Below are positions 5,263 to 10,990 of a stretch of DNA of 10,990 nucleotides, one piece after another (positions within the stretch are counted from its first letter, which is position 1; the number at the start of each line of letters is the position of its first letter). Made by a program: the position numbers and the translations under genes. Source of the stretch: Caryophanales bacterium UBA5026 (GTDB lineage: Bacteria; Bacillota_I; Bacilli_A; RF39; UBA660); assembly GCA_002416285.1 (NCBI GenBank), contig DICM01000015.1, forward strand, positions 1-10,990. The letters run 5' to 3'. Below the pieces are notes generated by a model. The model saw nothing but the letters and a program-made list of their open reading frames with translations. It had not been told where the DNA came from and ran no database searches.

Positions 5263-7047
5263 ATGGATCAAATTAAAGAACATATCAAACAAAAATTAGC
5301 TTTGCTTCCAAATAAACCAGGGTGCTATTTAATGAAAAACTGTGATGGTGTTATTATTTATGTTGGAAAAGCAAAGAAATTAAAAAATAGAGTGAGTTCT
5401 TATTTTAGGGGAACTCATACTGGAAAGACAGCAAAATTAGTAAGTGAAATAGTCGACTTCGAATACGTAGTAGTCGGGAGTGAAACAGAATCTTTTATTT
5501 TAGAATTAAATCTTATTAAAGAACACGATCCAAAATATAATATTTTACTTAGAGATGATAAGACATATCCATATATTGAGCTCACAAATGAAGAAGTACC
5601 AAGATTATCAGTTGTCAGAAGCTTAAGTCGAAAAAAGCATAATGGTAGATTATATGGTCCTTATCCAAACGTTACCGCTGCAAGAAATACCGTTAACCTA
5701 CTAAATCGCATGTATCCTTTAAGAAAATGTCGAACATATCCAAAAAGGCCTTGTCTTTATTATCATATTGGGCAATGTCTAGGTTATTGCACACATAATG
5801 TCGACCCAGAAAAAGTCAAAAATATGGAACAGGATATTATTCGTTTTCTAAGAGGAGATCACACATTAATTACTAAACGAATCGAAGATGAGATGCGCTT
5901 AGAAAGTGAACATATGAATTATGAAAAGGCCAAAGAACTTCGTGATTTATTAGACTATATTCGAATTACTTTAGTAAAACAGAAAGTAGAAATCAATGAT
6001 CAAGTGGACCGTGATTGTTTTGGATATTTTGTTGAAAAGGGATATTTATCAATTCAAGTATTCTTTATCCGTGATGGAAAGATATTAGAACGACATTCCA
6101 AAATTGTCCCATATATAGATGAAGTTGGAGAAGAGTTAACTCGTTATATAGCAAAATTCTATGAAAAGAATATATTATTACCGAAAGAGTTAATGGTTCC
6201 AGAAATTGTCGATGCAGAACTCTTATATGAATATTTAAAAATACCTGTTCGTATCCCAGAACGAGGAGTTAAGAAAAAAATAGTAGAAATGGCGAATAAG
6301 AATGCCGAAATCGCTTTAAAGGAAGAGTTTGATTTAATTCAAAGAGATGAGAATCGAACGAGTGTCGCTAATGAAGAATTAAAGGATTTATTAAAATTAA
6401 CAAAATTAGATCGAATTGAGCTATTTGATAACTCACATTTATTCGGTACTTATAGTGTTTCTGGAATGGTTGTATTTAAGGATGGGAAACCAAGTAAAAA
6501 TGATTATCGAAAATTTAAAATTAATGTGGACTCTAATGACGAATATGGGATGATGCGAGAAGTCACTTATCGAAGATATTTTAGAGTTTTAAAAGATAAT
6601 TTAGAGAAACCAGATTTAATCATTGTCGATGGTGGAATTGGTCAGATCAACATTGTAAGAGAAGTGATAGCGAGTTTGGGACTTCCAATTATGGTAGTTG
6701 GACTTAAGAAAAATGATAAACATGCTACTAATGCTTTACTAGCTTTTGATCCAATTATTGAACTTCCAATCGACCGAAAGAGTAATTTATTCTATTACTT
6801 AGAAAGAATGCAGGATGAAGTCCATGAATTTACAATTCATTATCATAAACAAATTAGAAGTAAAGGAACATTGAGCAGTGTTTTAGATAATATTGAAGGA
6901 ATTGGTGATCAAAGAAAGAAAATTCTCTTAAAAAAATATAAAACAATTACCAAATTAAAAGAACTTAGTATAGAAGAATTAAAACAAGATTTACCTGAGA
7001 AGGTTGCTGATAATTTATATCAATTTTTACAAAGCTATGAAAAATAA
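5263..7047 (+). CDS. uvrC: UvrABC excinuclease subunit C
   Basis: 594-aa nuclease subunit of nucleotide excision repair; UvrC makes the cuts 3' and 5' of a lesion recognised by UvrA and UvrB. The N-terminal GIY-YIG nuclease (about 15-95) shows PGCYLM, IYVGKAKKLKNR with Arg43, and the conserved Glu81-Asn83 region. Four cysteines, Cys156, Cys164, Cys172 and Cys176, match the iron-sulfur cluster cysteines known in UvrC. The UVR domain that contacts UvrB is at about 203-235. The C-terminal RNase H-like nuclease has Asp389 (LFDNSH), Asp456 (IIVDGG) and Asp518 (QDEVHEF) as candidate catalytic residues; Glu522 stands where Arg is usual. Helix-hairpin-helix DNA-binding motifs lie at about 540-590. 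Length is normal. Start is supported by GGAGGTGAT (5251-5259). The next gene begins 23 bases after the stop. Confidence 0.98.
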   Translation: MDQIKEHIKQKLALLPNKPGCYLMKNCDGVIIYVGKAKKLKNRVSSYFRGTHTGKTAKLVSEIVDFEYVVVGSETESFILELNLIKEHDPKYNILLRDDKTYPYIELTNEEVPRLSVVRSLSRKKHNGRLYGPYPNVTAARNTVNLLNRMYPLRKCRTYPKRPCLYYHIGQCLGYCTHNVDPEKVKNMEQDIIRFLRGDHTLITKRIEDEMRLESEHMNYEKAKELRDLLDYIRITLVKQKVEINDQVDRDCFGYFVEKGYLSIQVFFIRDGKILERHSKIVPYIDEVGEELTRYIAKFYEKNILLPKELMVPEIVDAELLYEYLKIPVRIPERGVKKKIVEMANKNAEIALKEEFDLIQRDENRTSVANEELKDLLKLTKLDRIELFDNSHLFGTYSVSGMVVFKDGKPSKNDYRKFKINVDSNDEYGMMREVTYRRYFRVLKDNLEKPDLIIVDGGIGQINIVREVIASLGLPIMVVGLKKNDKHATNALLAFDPIIELPIDRKSNLFYYLERMQDEVHEFTIHYHKQIRSKGTLSSVLDNIEGIGDQRKKILLKKYKTITKLKELSIEELKQDLPEKVADNLYQFLQSYEK

Positions 7048-7070
7048 TAAAATTATAGGGAGGTGTTGTA

Positions 7071-7571
7071 ATGACTGATAATCAAACACCCGATATTTTA
7101 TTTTTAAATATAAATAAAATATTTTGGGAACGTCTGCAAGAGGAAACATTTAACCGACAATTTCAAAATTTAATGAACAATATAAGGGAAAATTGTGAAA
7201 CATCTCGTTTGCATATTTCAATTATTACAGATGAAAATGAAGACTTTTTCAATTCTATTAAAACATCTTTATCAAATCAGTTTCCAGAAGTAAATTATAA
7301 TGAGCATTTCGTTACAAGAAACTGTAATCAAGATGGGAATATAAAAGCAAGTATTTTTTTAGGAATTCATACTTGTGTGCGAATGGATAATTTTAGTCAG
7401 GATCGTTTTAAAATGCAATATATTGAAAGATGGGGCTTTACTTCGCCGTGGCAACTGCATCTATCTATTGAAGGAGTACCTGTGATCGAACAAATTTCAA
7501 TCACGAACAATTATGATGGATACAAAGAATTATCTTTGAAAGCACCACAAAAAAGATTAGTGATAGCTTAA
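7071..7571 (+). CDS. Unrecognised 166-aa protein in the uvrC operon
   Basis: I do not recognise this protein. It is soluble, with no membrane segment or signal peptide. The first 45 residues look helical (IFWERLQEETFNRQFQNLM), followed by alternating strand-like stretches (LHISIITDE at 47-55, KASIFLGIH at 92-100, WQLHLSIEGVPVIEQISI at 127-144), so an alpha/beta fold is likely. Cys42, Cys85 and Cys102 are isolated and do not form a metal motif. The start ATG has a strong GGGAGGTG site 5 bases upstream and lies 23 bases after uvrC, with no promoter or terminator between. It should be co-transcribed with uvrC, and the operon ends at the terminator that overlaps its TAA. Membership in a repair operon hints at, but does not prove, a DNA-damage-linked role. 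Coding is supported by length, ribosome site and terminator placement. Confidence 0.85.
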   Translation: MTDNQTPDILFLNINKIFWERLQEETFNRQFQNLMNNIRENCETSRLHISIITDENEDFFNSIKTSLSNQFPEVNYNEHFVTRNCNQDGNIKASIFLGIHTCVRMDNFSQDRFKMQYIERWGFTSPWQLHLSIEGVPVIEQISITNNYDGYKELSLKAPQKRLVIA

Positions 7572-7604
7572 AAAACATATAACCTTATTTTTATATGTTT
7601 TTTT
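7571..7604 (+). terminator. Intrinsic terminator of the uvrC operon
   Basis: A perfect 12-bp stem (AAAAACATATAA at 7571-7582 with TTATATGTTTTT at 7591-7602), an 8-base loop and a run of seven T (7598-7604). The stem begins at the last base of the preceding stop codon. It is AT-rich but long, and the A/T symmetry could allow action on both strands. Confidence 0.82.
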
Positions 7605-7610
7605 ATTCCA

Positions 7611-7639
7611 TTGACTTAGTGAAATAGCTATGTTAGGAT
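7611..7639 (+). promoter_or_regulatory. Promoter of the 209-aa gene
   Basis: TTGACT (7611-7616), a 17-base spacer and TAGGAT (7634-7639), with TG one base before the -10, so an extended -10 as well. It starts 7 bases after the preceding terminator. Predicted start near 7646 gives a leader of about 26 bases carrying GGAGGAG (7661-7667). Confidence 0.72.
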
Positions 7640-7671
7640 AAGCTTATGAATGTGTTTTTAGGAGGAGTATT

Positions 7672-8301
7672 ATGGAAAGTACATTAGACAGAAAGATTAA
7701 TATGAATGGAGAGAGAGCTTTAAATATTGGAAAAAACTTAGTTGTAGAGGAAATTAAAGAAGACTTAGAAGCTCAGACTAAATTTGTTTATGAAATGTTT
7801 ATTCAACCATTAGTAGATCATGCTAGAACAGAATCTTATGAAGAATATGTTGCAAATGAGAGTTATAACAAATATCTTTTTGGATGTTTTAATACAGGTG
7901 TTAAAAATCAATTTTTAAAACATTATAATATTAAAAATCACGATGATATCTGGAAGAAAATGCCTAACAACAAAGATATTTTTATGAAATTATTTATTGA
8001 TTCTGAAGGAAAAGATATTCTTTATTTCTTTTATTTTAGTCAAATAATTACTCGATTGGAAGCAGAAAATGCGAGACTAAATAGGACCAATGAAAGATTA
8101 GAAATGATAATGAAGATGCTTGAAAATCCAAAGCTAAAATCTGATGAAAAAAAAATAAAACTAGAAAAGATAAAAACTATTTTGAAAGCAAAACAAATGA
8201 AACTAGAAGAATCAGCATTAAAGGTTATTTACAATGATCCAAAAGATGAATTTGTTCAAGTTAAAGTGAGACAATATCAAAAAACAATTGGAGAACAATA
8301 A
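7672..8301 (+). CDS. Unrecognised 209-aa protein with leucine-zipper-like coiled coil
   Basis: I do not recognise this protein. It is soluble and mostly helical. The N-terminal part (1-120) is a charged globular-looking region rich in Tyr and Phe around 56-90. Residues 122-150 have leucines exactly every seven positions (Leu129, Leu136, Leu143, Leu150), with Asn133 and Asn140 at the companion core positions, the pattern of parallel dimeric zippers. A second Lys-rich amphipathic helix (about 156-187) follows, ending in a short polar tail. A basic region directly before the zipper is absent, so a bZIP-like DNA-binding role is not implied; dimerisation is the safest reading. Start ATG has GGAGGAG 5-6 bases upstream and its own promoter. 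No clear terminator follows, so some transcripts may run into rpsO. Function is unknown. Confidence 0.85.
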   Translation: MESTLDRKINMNGERALNIGKNLVVEEIKEDLEAQTKFVYEMFIQPLVDHARTESYEEYVANESYNKYLFGCFNTGVKNQFLKHYNIKNHDDIWKKMPNNKDIFMKLFIDSEGKDILYFFYFSQIITRLEAENARLNRTNERLEMIMKMLENPKLKSDEKKIKLEKIKTILKAKQMKLEESALKVIYNDPKDEFVQVKVRQYQKTIGEQ

Positions 8302-8329
8302 AAAAGTAACGAAAAGTGTATAAAATTAC

Positions 8330-8358
8330 TTGAACTTTCATCTGATTTATTGTATTAT
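8330..8358 (+). promoter_or_regulatory. Promoter of rpsO-pnp
   Basis: TTGAAC (8330-8335), a 17-base spacer and TATTAT (8353-8358). Predicted start near 8365, giving a 71-base leader before rpsO, much longer than the other leaders in this window. Confidence 0.75.
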
Positions 8359-8364
8359 GTATTC

Positions 8365-8435
8365 AGTACTTATTCCGTGTTTAGAGAAACTCCAACTCTT
8401 TACTCAGAATAAGCGAATAGGAAAGAGGAGAAAAT
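8365..8435 (+). promoter_or_regulatory. rpsO leader, candidate S15 autoregulatory pseudoknot
   Basis: Two pairings can be drawn. Stem 1: CTTATTC (8369-8375) with GAATAAG (8407-8413), 7 perfect pairs. Stem 2: loop bases CTCC (8390-8393) and TCTTT (8397-8401) with AAAGA-GGAG (8422-8430), 9 pairs with a 3-base bulge; this covers the GAGGAG ribosome site. Because stem 2 uses the loop of stem 1, together they form an H-type pseudoknot. S15 represses its own mRNA through structured leaders in several bacteria, including a pseudoknot in E. coli. Assignment here is inference from pairing alone. Confidence 0.45.
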
Positions 8436-8705
8436 ATGGCTTTATCAAAAGCAATCAAAGAAGAAATCGTAAAGAAATACGCACGAAATGAAAAGGATAC
8501 AGGTTCTGCTGAAGTTCAAATTGCAATCTTAACAGAAGAAATTAAAGAACTTACAGAGCATTTAAAAGAACATAAACATGATTTCCATTCACATCGTGGA
8601 TTACTTAGAAAAGTAGGTCAAAGACGTAATATGTTACAATATCTTTTCAAAACAGATGTGACAAGATATCGTAACCTAATCCAAAGTTTAGGATTAAGAA
8701 AATAA
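8436..8705 (+). CDS. rpsO: 30S ribosomal protein S15
   Basis: 89-aa primary-binding protein of the small subunit; S15 binds the central domain of 16S rRNA at the h20-h21-h22 three-way junction and contributes to a subunit bridge. The sequence is of full normal length and carries the family blocks GSAEVQIAILTEEI (22-35), LTEHLKEHKHDFHSHRGLL (39-57) and GQRRNMLQYL (61-70), with the conserved His/Asp/Ser RNA-contact region around 45-52. The start has GAGGAG (8425-8430) 5 bases upstream. It heads the conserved rpsO-pnp pair, with a hairpin and 68 bases before pnp. The long leader suggests autogenous control of translation. I see nothing unusual in the protein. Confidence 0.99.
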   Translation: MALSKAIKEEIVKKYARNEKDTGSAEVQIAILTEEIKELTEHLKEHKHDFHSHRGLLRKVGQRRNMLQYLFKTDVTRYRNLIQSLGLRK

Positions 8706-8716
8706 AAATAAATAGT

Positions 8717-8743
8717 AGGCACTCTTTTTTGAGTGCCTTTCGT
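8717..8743 (+). terminator. Intercistronic hairpin between rpsO and pnp
   Basis: A perfect 8-bp GC-containing stem (AGGCACTC at 8717-8724 with GAGTGCCT at 8731-8738), a loop of six T, then TTTCGTTT as an interrupted T tail. It probably acts as a partial terminator, giving more rpsO than pnp message, or as an RNA-processing or stabilising hairpin. In E. coli the same gene junction carries a terminator and RNase III processing site. Confidence 0.75.
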
Positions 8744-8758
8744 TTGTAGAAATACAAT
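8729..8758 (+). promoter_or_regulatory. Weak candidate internal promoter for pnp
   Basis: TTGAGT (8729-8734), an 18-base spacer and TACAAT (8753-8758). The -35 would overlap the 3' arm of the intercistronic hairpin. The -10 ends 15 bases before the pnp ATG, so the transcript would begin within the ribosome site, which argues against strong use. Confidence 0.25.
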
Positions 8759-8773
8759 TAGAAAGAGGTATAT

Positions 8774-10936
8774 ATGAAACAAGTATTTGAATTAGATTTT
8801 CATGGAAGAAAAATAGTTGTCGAACATGGTGAACTTGCCAAACAAGCAAATGGTGCAGTACTTGTCCGCTATGGAGATACAGCTGTATTAACAACATCAG
8901 TCGTTAATAAACAAGTCAATCTTTTAGCAGATTTTTTTCCACTGATGGTGTTATATCAAGAAAAATTATATTCAGTTGGTAAAATTCCAGGTGGATTTAT
9001 TAAAAGAGAAGGGAAACCGACAGATAATGCGACATTAGCCGCTCGTATGATCGACCGTCCAATGCGTCCTCTATTTCCAGAAGGATTTAAAAACGAGGTT
9101 CAAATTGTCAATACCGTTTTATCAGTAGAGCAAGATAATTCTCCAGAATTAACTGCACTATTTGGCTCTTCACTTTCAACATCCATTTCAGAAATTCCAT
9201 TTGATGGACCAGTAGCTGCTGTTAAAGTAGGACGAGTAAATGGAAATTTTGTTTTAAATCCTACCGTAGAAGAAGTAGAACTAAGTGATATTGATCTAAC
9301 AGTTGCGGGAACAGAAGATGCAATCAATATGGTAGAAGCAGGTGCCAAAGAAGTAAGTGAAGAGGATATGCTTGAAGCACTTATGTTTGGTCATGAAGCT
9401 ATTAAAGAATTAGTTGCATTCCAAAAAGAAATCATTGAAGCTATCGGTAAACCAACAATGGAGTACGAAATATTAAAGATTGAAGATACTCTTAAGGAAG
9501 AAATCCGTGCTTCTGTTGAAGAACCTTTGAATAAAGCAATGCGTATTGTTGAAAAATTAGAGAAATATACAGCAATTGATACCATTAAAGAAGAAGTTGT
9601 CAATAAGTATTTGACAGAAAATGAAGGGTTAAAACCGGAAGAATTAAAAGAACTAATTACTAAAGTAAAATTGGTGTTAGAAGAAATTGAATATGAAATT
9701 TTTAGAAAGATTGTTGTAAAAGAACATACACGTGCCGATGGACGTAAAATGACAGAAATTAGACCATTATCAACCGCGATCGATTTACTTCCAAGAACAC
9801 ATGGATCAGCTCTATTTACAAGAGGACAAACACAATCTTTATCTGTTGTAACACTAGGTGCTCTTGGAGAACATCAAATTTTAGACGGGGTTAGTTTAGA
9901 AGATGAAAAAAGATTCATGTTACACTATAATTTTCCAGCTTTCTCCGTTGGAGAAACAGGACGTTATGGAGCACCAGGACGAAGAGAAATTGGACATGGA
10001 GCATTAGGAGAACGTGCTTTAGCGCAAGTAATTCCAAGTGAAGATGAATTCCCATACACAATCCGTGTCGTATCAGAAATCTTAGAGAGTAATGGATCCT
10101 CAAGTCAGGCGAGCATCTGTGCTGGATGTATGGCACTGATGGCTGCAGGAGTTCCAATTAAAGCACCAGTTGCTGGAATTGCAATGGGACTTATTACAGA
10201 TGGTGATGATTATACTATCTTAACAGATATTCAAGGTATGGAAGATCACCTAGGAGATATGGATTTTAAAGTGGCTGGTACTAGAAATGGTATTTGTGCA
10301 CTTCAGATGGATATCAAAATTAAAGGTATTACAAAACAAGTTTTAAAAGAGGCTTTAGCGCAAGCAAGTGTAGCTCGTGAGCAAATTTTAGATGTAATCG
10401 AAGCACAAATCAAAGAACCACGTAAAGAAGTAAGTAAGTATGCACCAAAAACGATGACATTCCTAATTGATCCAAATAAGATTAAGGATGTTATTGGAAA
10501 AGGTGGAGAAATGATTACAAAAATCATTTGTGATGCAAGCAATGTTAATACAGTAACAGATGCAAATGCAGTAAAAGTAGATCTTGAGGATGACGGTCGA
10601 GTTATTATCTATCACTCTAATCAAGAGATTATCGATAAAACAGCAGAACTTATTAAAAATATTGTTCGACAGGTTGAAGAAGACGTTGTATACGAAGGAA
10701 AAGTTGTTAAAGTAGAAGACTTTGGTTGCTTCGTAGAATTATGGCCTGGATGTGAAGGATTAGTTCATGTATCTCAACTTGCTCATGAAAGAATAGAAAA
10801 ACCAAGTGATATTGTTAAGATAGGAGATATCATTACAGTAAAATCACAAGGATATGATAAACGTGGTAGACTCAATCTTTCTAGAAAAGATACGTTACCA
10901 AAACCGGAGAAGAAAGAGGAAAAAGAAGAAAATTAA
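8774..10936 (+). CDS. pnp: Polyribonucleotide nucleotidyltransferase (PNPase)
   Basis: 720-aa enzyme that degrades RNA 3' to 5' using phosphate and can add tails in reverse; it forms a trimeric ring in the cytoplasm and is a core mRNA-turnover enzyme. Domains in order: first RNase PH-like domain (about 10-145), linking helical domain (about 235-310), second RNase PH-like domain (about 320-460) with GRREIGHGALGERAL (402-416), the catalytic stretch EDHLGDMDF (490-498) whose Asp491 and Asp497 correspond to E. coli Asp486 and Asp492, then a KH domain (about 562-625, IGKGG at 574-578) and an S1 domain (about 637-705). The tail is a short Lys/Glu-rich sequence. Length is normal. Start ATG has AGAGG 5 bases upstream. 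It sits in the conserved order after rpsO and is probably transcribed mainly by read-through of the hairpin. Confidence 0.99.
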   Translation: MKQVFELDFHGRKIVVEHGELAKQANGAVLVRYGDTAVLTTSVVNKQVNLLADFFPLMVLYQEKLYSVGKIPGGFIKREGKPTDNATLAARMIDRPMRPLFPEGFKNEVQIVNTVLSVEQDNSPELTALFGSSLSTSISEIPFDGPVAAVKVGRVNGNFVLNPTVEEVELSDIDLTVAGTEDAINMVEAGAKEVSEEDMLEALMFGHEAIKELVAFQKEIIEAIGKPTMEYEILKIEDTLKEEIRASVEEPLNKAMRIVEKLEKYTAIDTIKEEVVNKYLTENEGLKPEELKELITKVKLVLEEIEYEIFRKIVVKEHTRADGRKMTEIRPLSTAIDLLPRTHGSALFTRGQTQSLSVVTLGALGEHQILDGVSLEDEKRFMLHYNFPAFSVGETGRYGAPGRREIGHGALGERALAQVIPSEDEFPYTIRVVSEILESNGSSSQASICAGCMALMAAGVPIKAPVAGIAMGLITDGDDYTILTDIQGMEDHLGDMDFKVAGTRNGICALQMDIKIKGITKQVLKEALAQASVAREQILDVIEAQIKEPRKEVSKYAPKTMTFLIDPNKIKDVIGKGGEMITKIICDASNVNTVTDANAVKVDLEDDGRVIIYHSNQEIIDKTAELIKNIVRQVEEDVVYEGKVVKVEDFGCFVELWPGCEGLVHVSQLAHERIEKPSDIVKIGDIITVKSQGYDKRGRLNLSRKDTLPKPEKKEEKEEN

Positions 10937-10945
10937 TTCTTCTTT
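10922..10945 (+). other. Inverted repeat at the 3' end of pnp
   Basis: AAAGAAGAA (10922-10930) pairs perfectly with TTCTTCTTT (10937-10945) around a loop AATTAA that contains the stop codon. The T tail is only three bases, so it is at best a weak terminator. The Glu/Lys-rich coding end makes the purine arm partly a by-product of the protein sequence. Confidence 0.4.
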
Positions 10946-10952
10946 CAGACTG

Positions 10953-10981
10953 TTGACAAATAAGTAAAGAGAGTGTAAAAA
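10953..10981 (+). promoter_or_regulatory. Promoter candidate for a gene beyond the right edge
   Basis: TTGACA (10953-10958), a 17-base spacer and TAAAAA (10976-10981), a perfect -35 with a mediocre -10. It begins 16 bases after the pnp stop and would drive a plus-strand gene outside the window. Confidence 0.45.
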
Positions 10982-10990
10982 ATTCTGTGT

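Noticed and set aside
8306..8331. AAGTAA...TTACTT inverted repeat after the 209-aa gene as a terminator
   Set aside because: The stem is 6 bp with a loop of about 14 bases and no T-run, and it overlaps the rpsO -35 element.
1..10990. CRISPR array, insertion sequence, prophage or toxin-antitoxin module
   Set aside because: I saw no regularly spaced repeats, no transposase, integrase or phage structural genes, and no overlapping small gene pair; the two small genes in the middle have separate promoters and terminators, unlike a toxin-antitoxin operon.

Overview
The window is AT-rich chromosomal DNA (roughly one third G+C by eye) with strong AAGGAGG-type ribosome binding sites, sigma-A-like promoters and the rpsO-pnp pair. 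This suggests a low-GC Bacillota, probably of the Bacilli/Erysipelotrichia kind. No rRNA is present to place it better. Every Trp codon I checked is TGG and no conserved gene is interrupted by TGA, so the standard bacterial code fits. Twelve protein genes cover most of the sequence. I see no tRNA, rRNA, CRISPR array, insertion sequence or prophage signature, and no gene-free stretch exceeds about 175 bases.

Left part, minus strand (25-3879). A YigZ/IMPACT-family gene is followed by a tightly overlapping three-gene ABC exporter: ATPase, then two ABC-2 permeases. The order and subunit sizes resemble the linearmycin-resistance type LnrLMN exporters, but the substrate is unknown.

Middle, plus strand (3985-5116). 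A Nudix hydrolase diverges from yigZ. After it come two very small unrecognised genes. Each has its own near-consensus promoter with a 17-base spacer, its own ribosome binding site and a clean intrinsic terminator, so each is a stand-alone mini transcription unit. The first encodes an 82-aa probable coiled coil. The second encodes an 89-aa protein with one DnaJ-like CxxCxGxG motif and a Gln-rich centre. Promoter and ribosome-site positions let their starts be set at 4465 and 4818.

Right part, plus strand (5239-10990). uvrC (nucleotide excision repair) is followed after 23 bases by an unrecognised 166-aa gene, and a terminator closes that unit. A separate promoter then drives an unrecognised 209-aa protein with a leucine-zipper-like segment. 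The last unit is rpsO (ribosomal protein S15) and pnp (polynucleotide phosphorylase), separated by a hairpin. rpsO has a consensus-like promoter and the only long leader in the window. That leader can be drawn as a pseudoknot that sequesters the rpsO ribosome binding site, a plausible S15 autoregulation element. A further promoter-like sequence lies at the right edge.

Most of the window is ordinary core genome. The items most worth a second look are the rpsO leader, the two autonomous mini-genes and the two unrecognised genes on either side of 7600.
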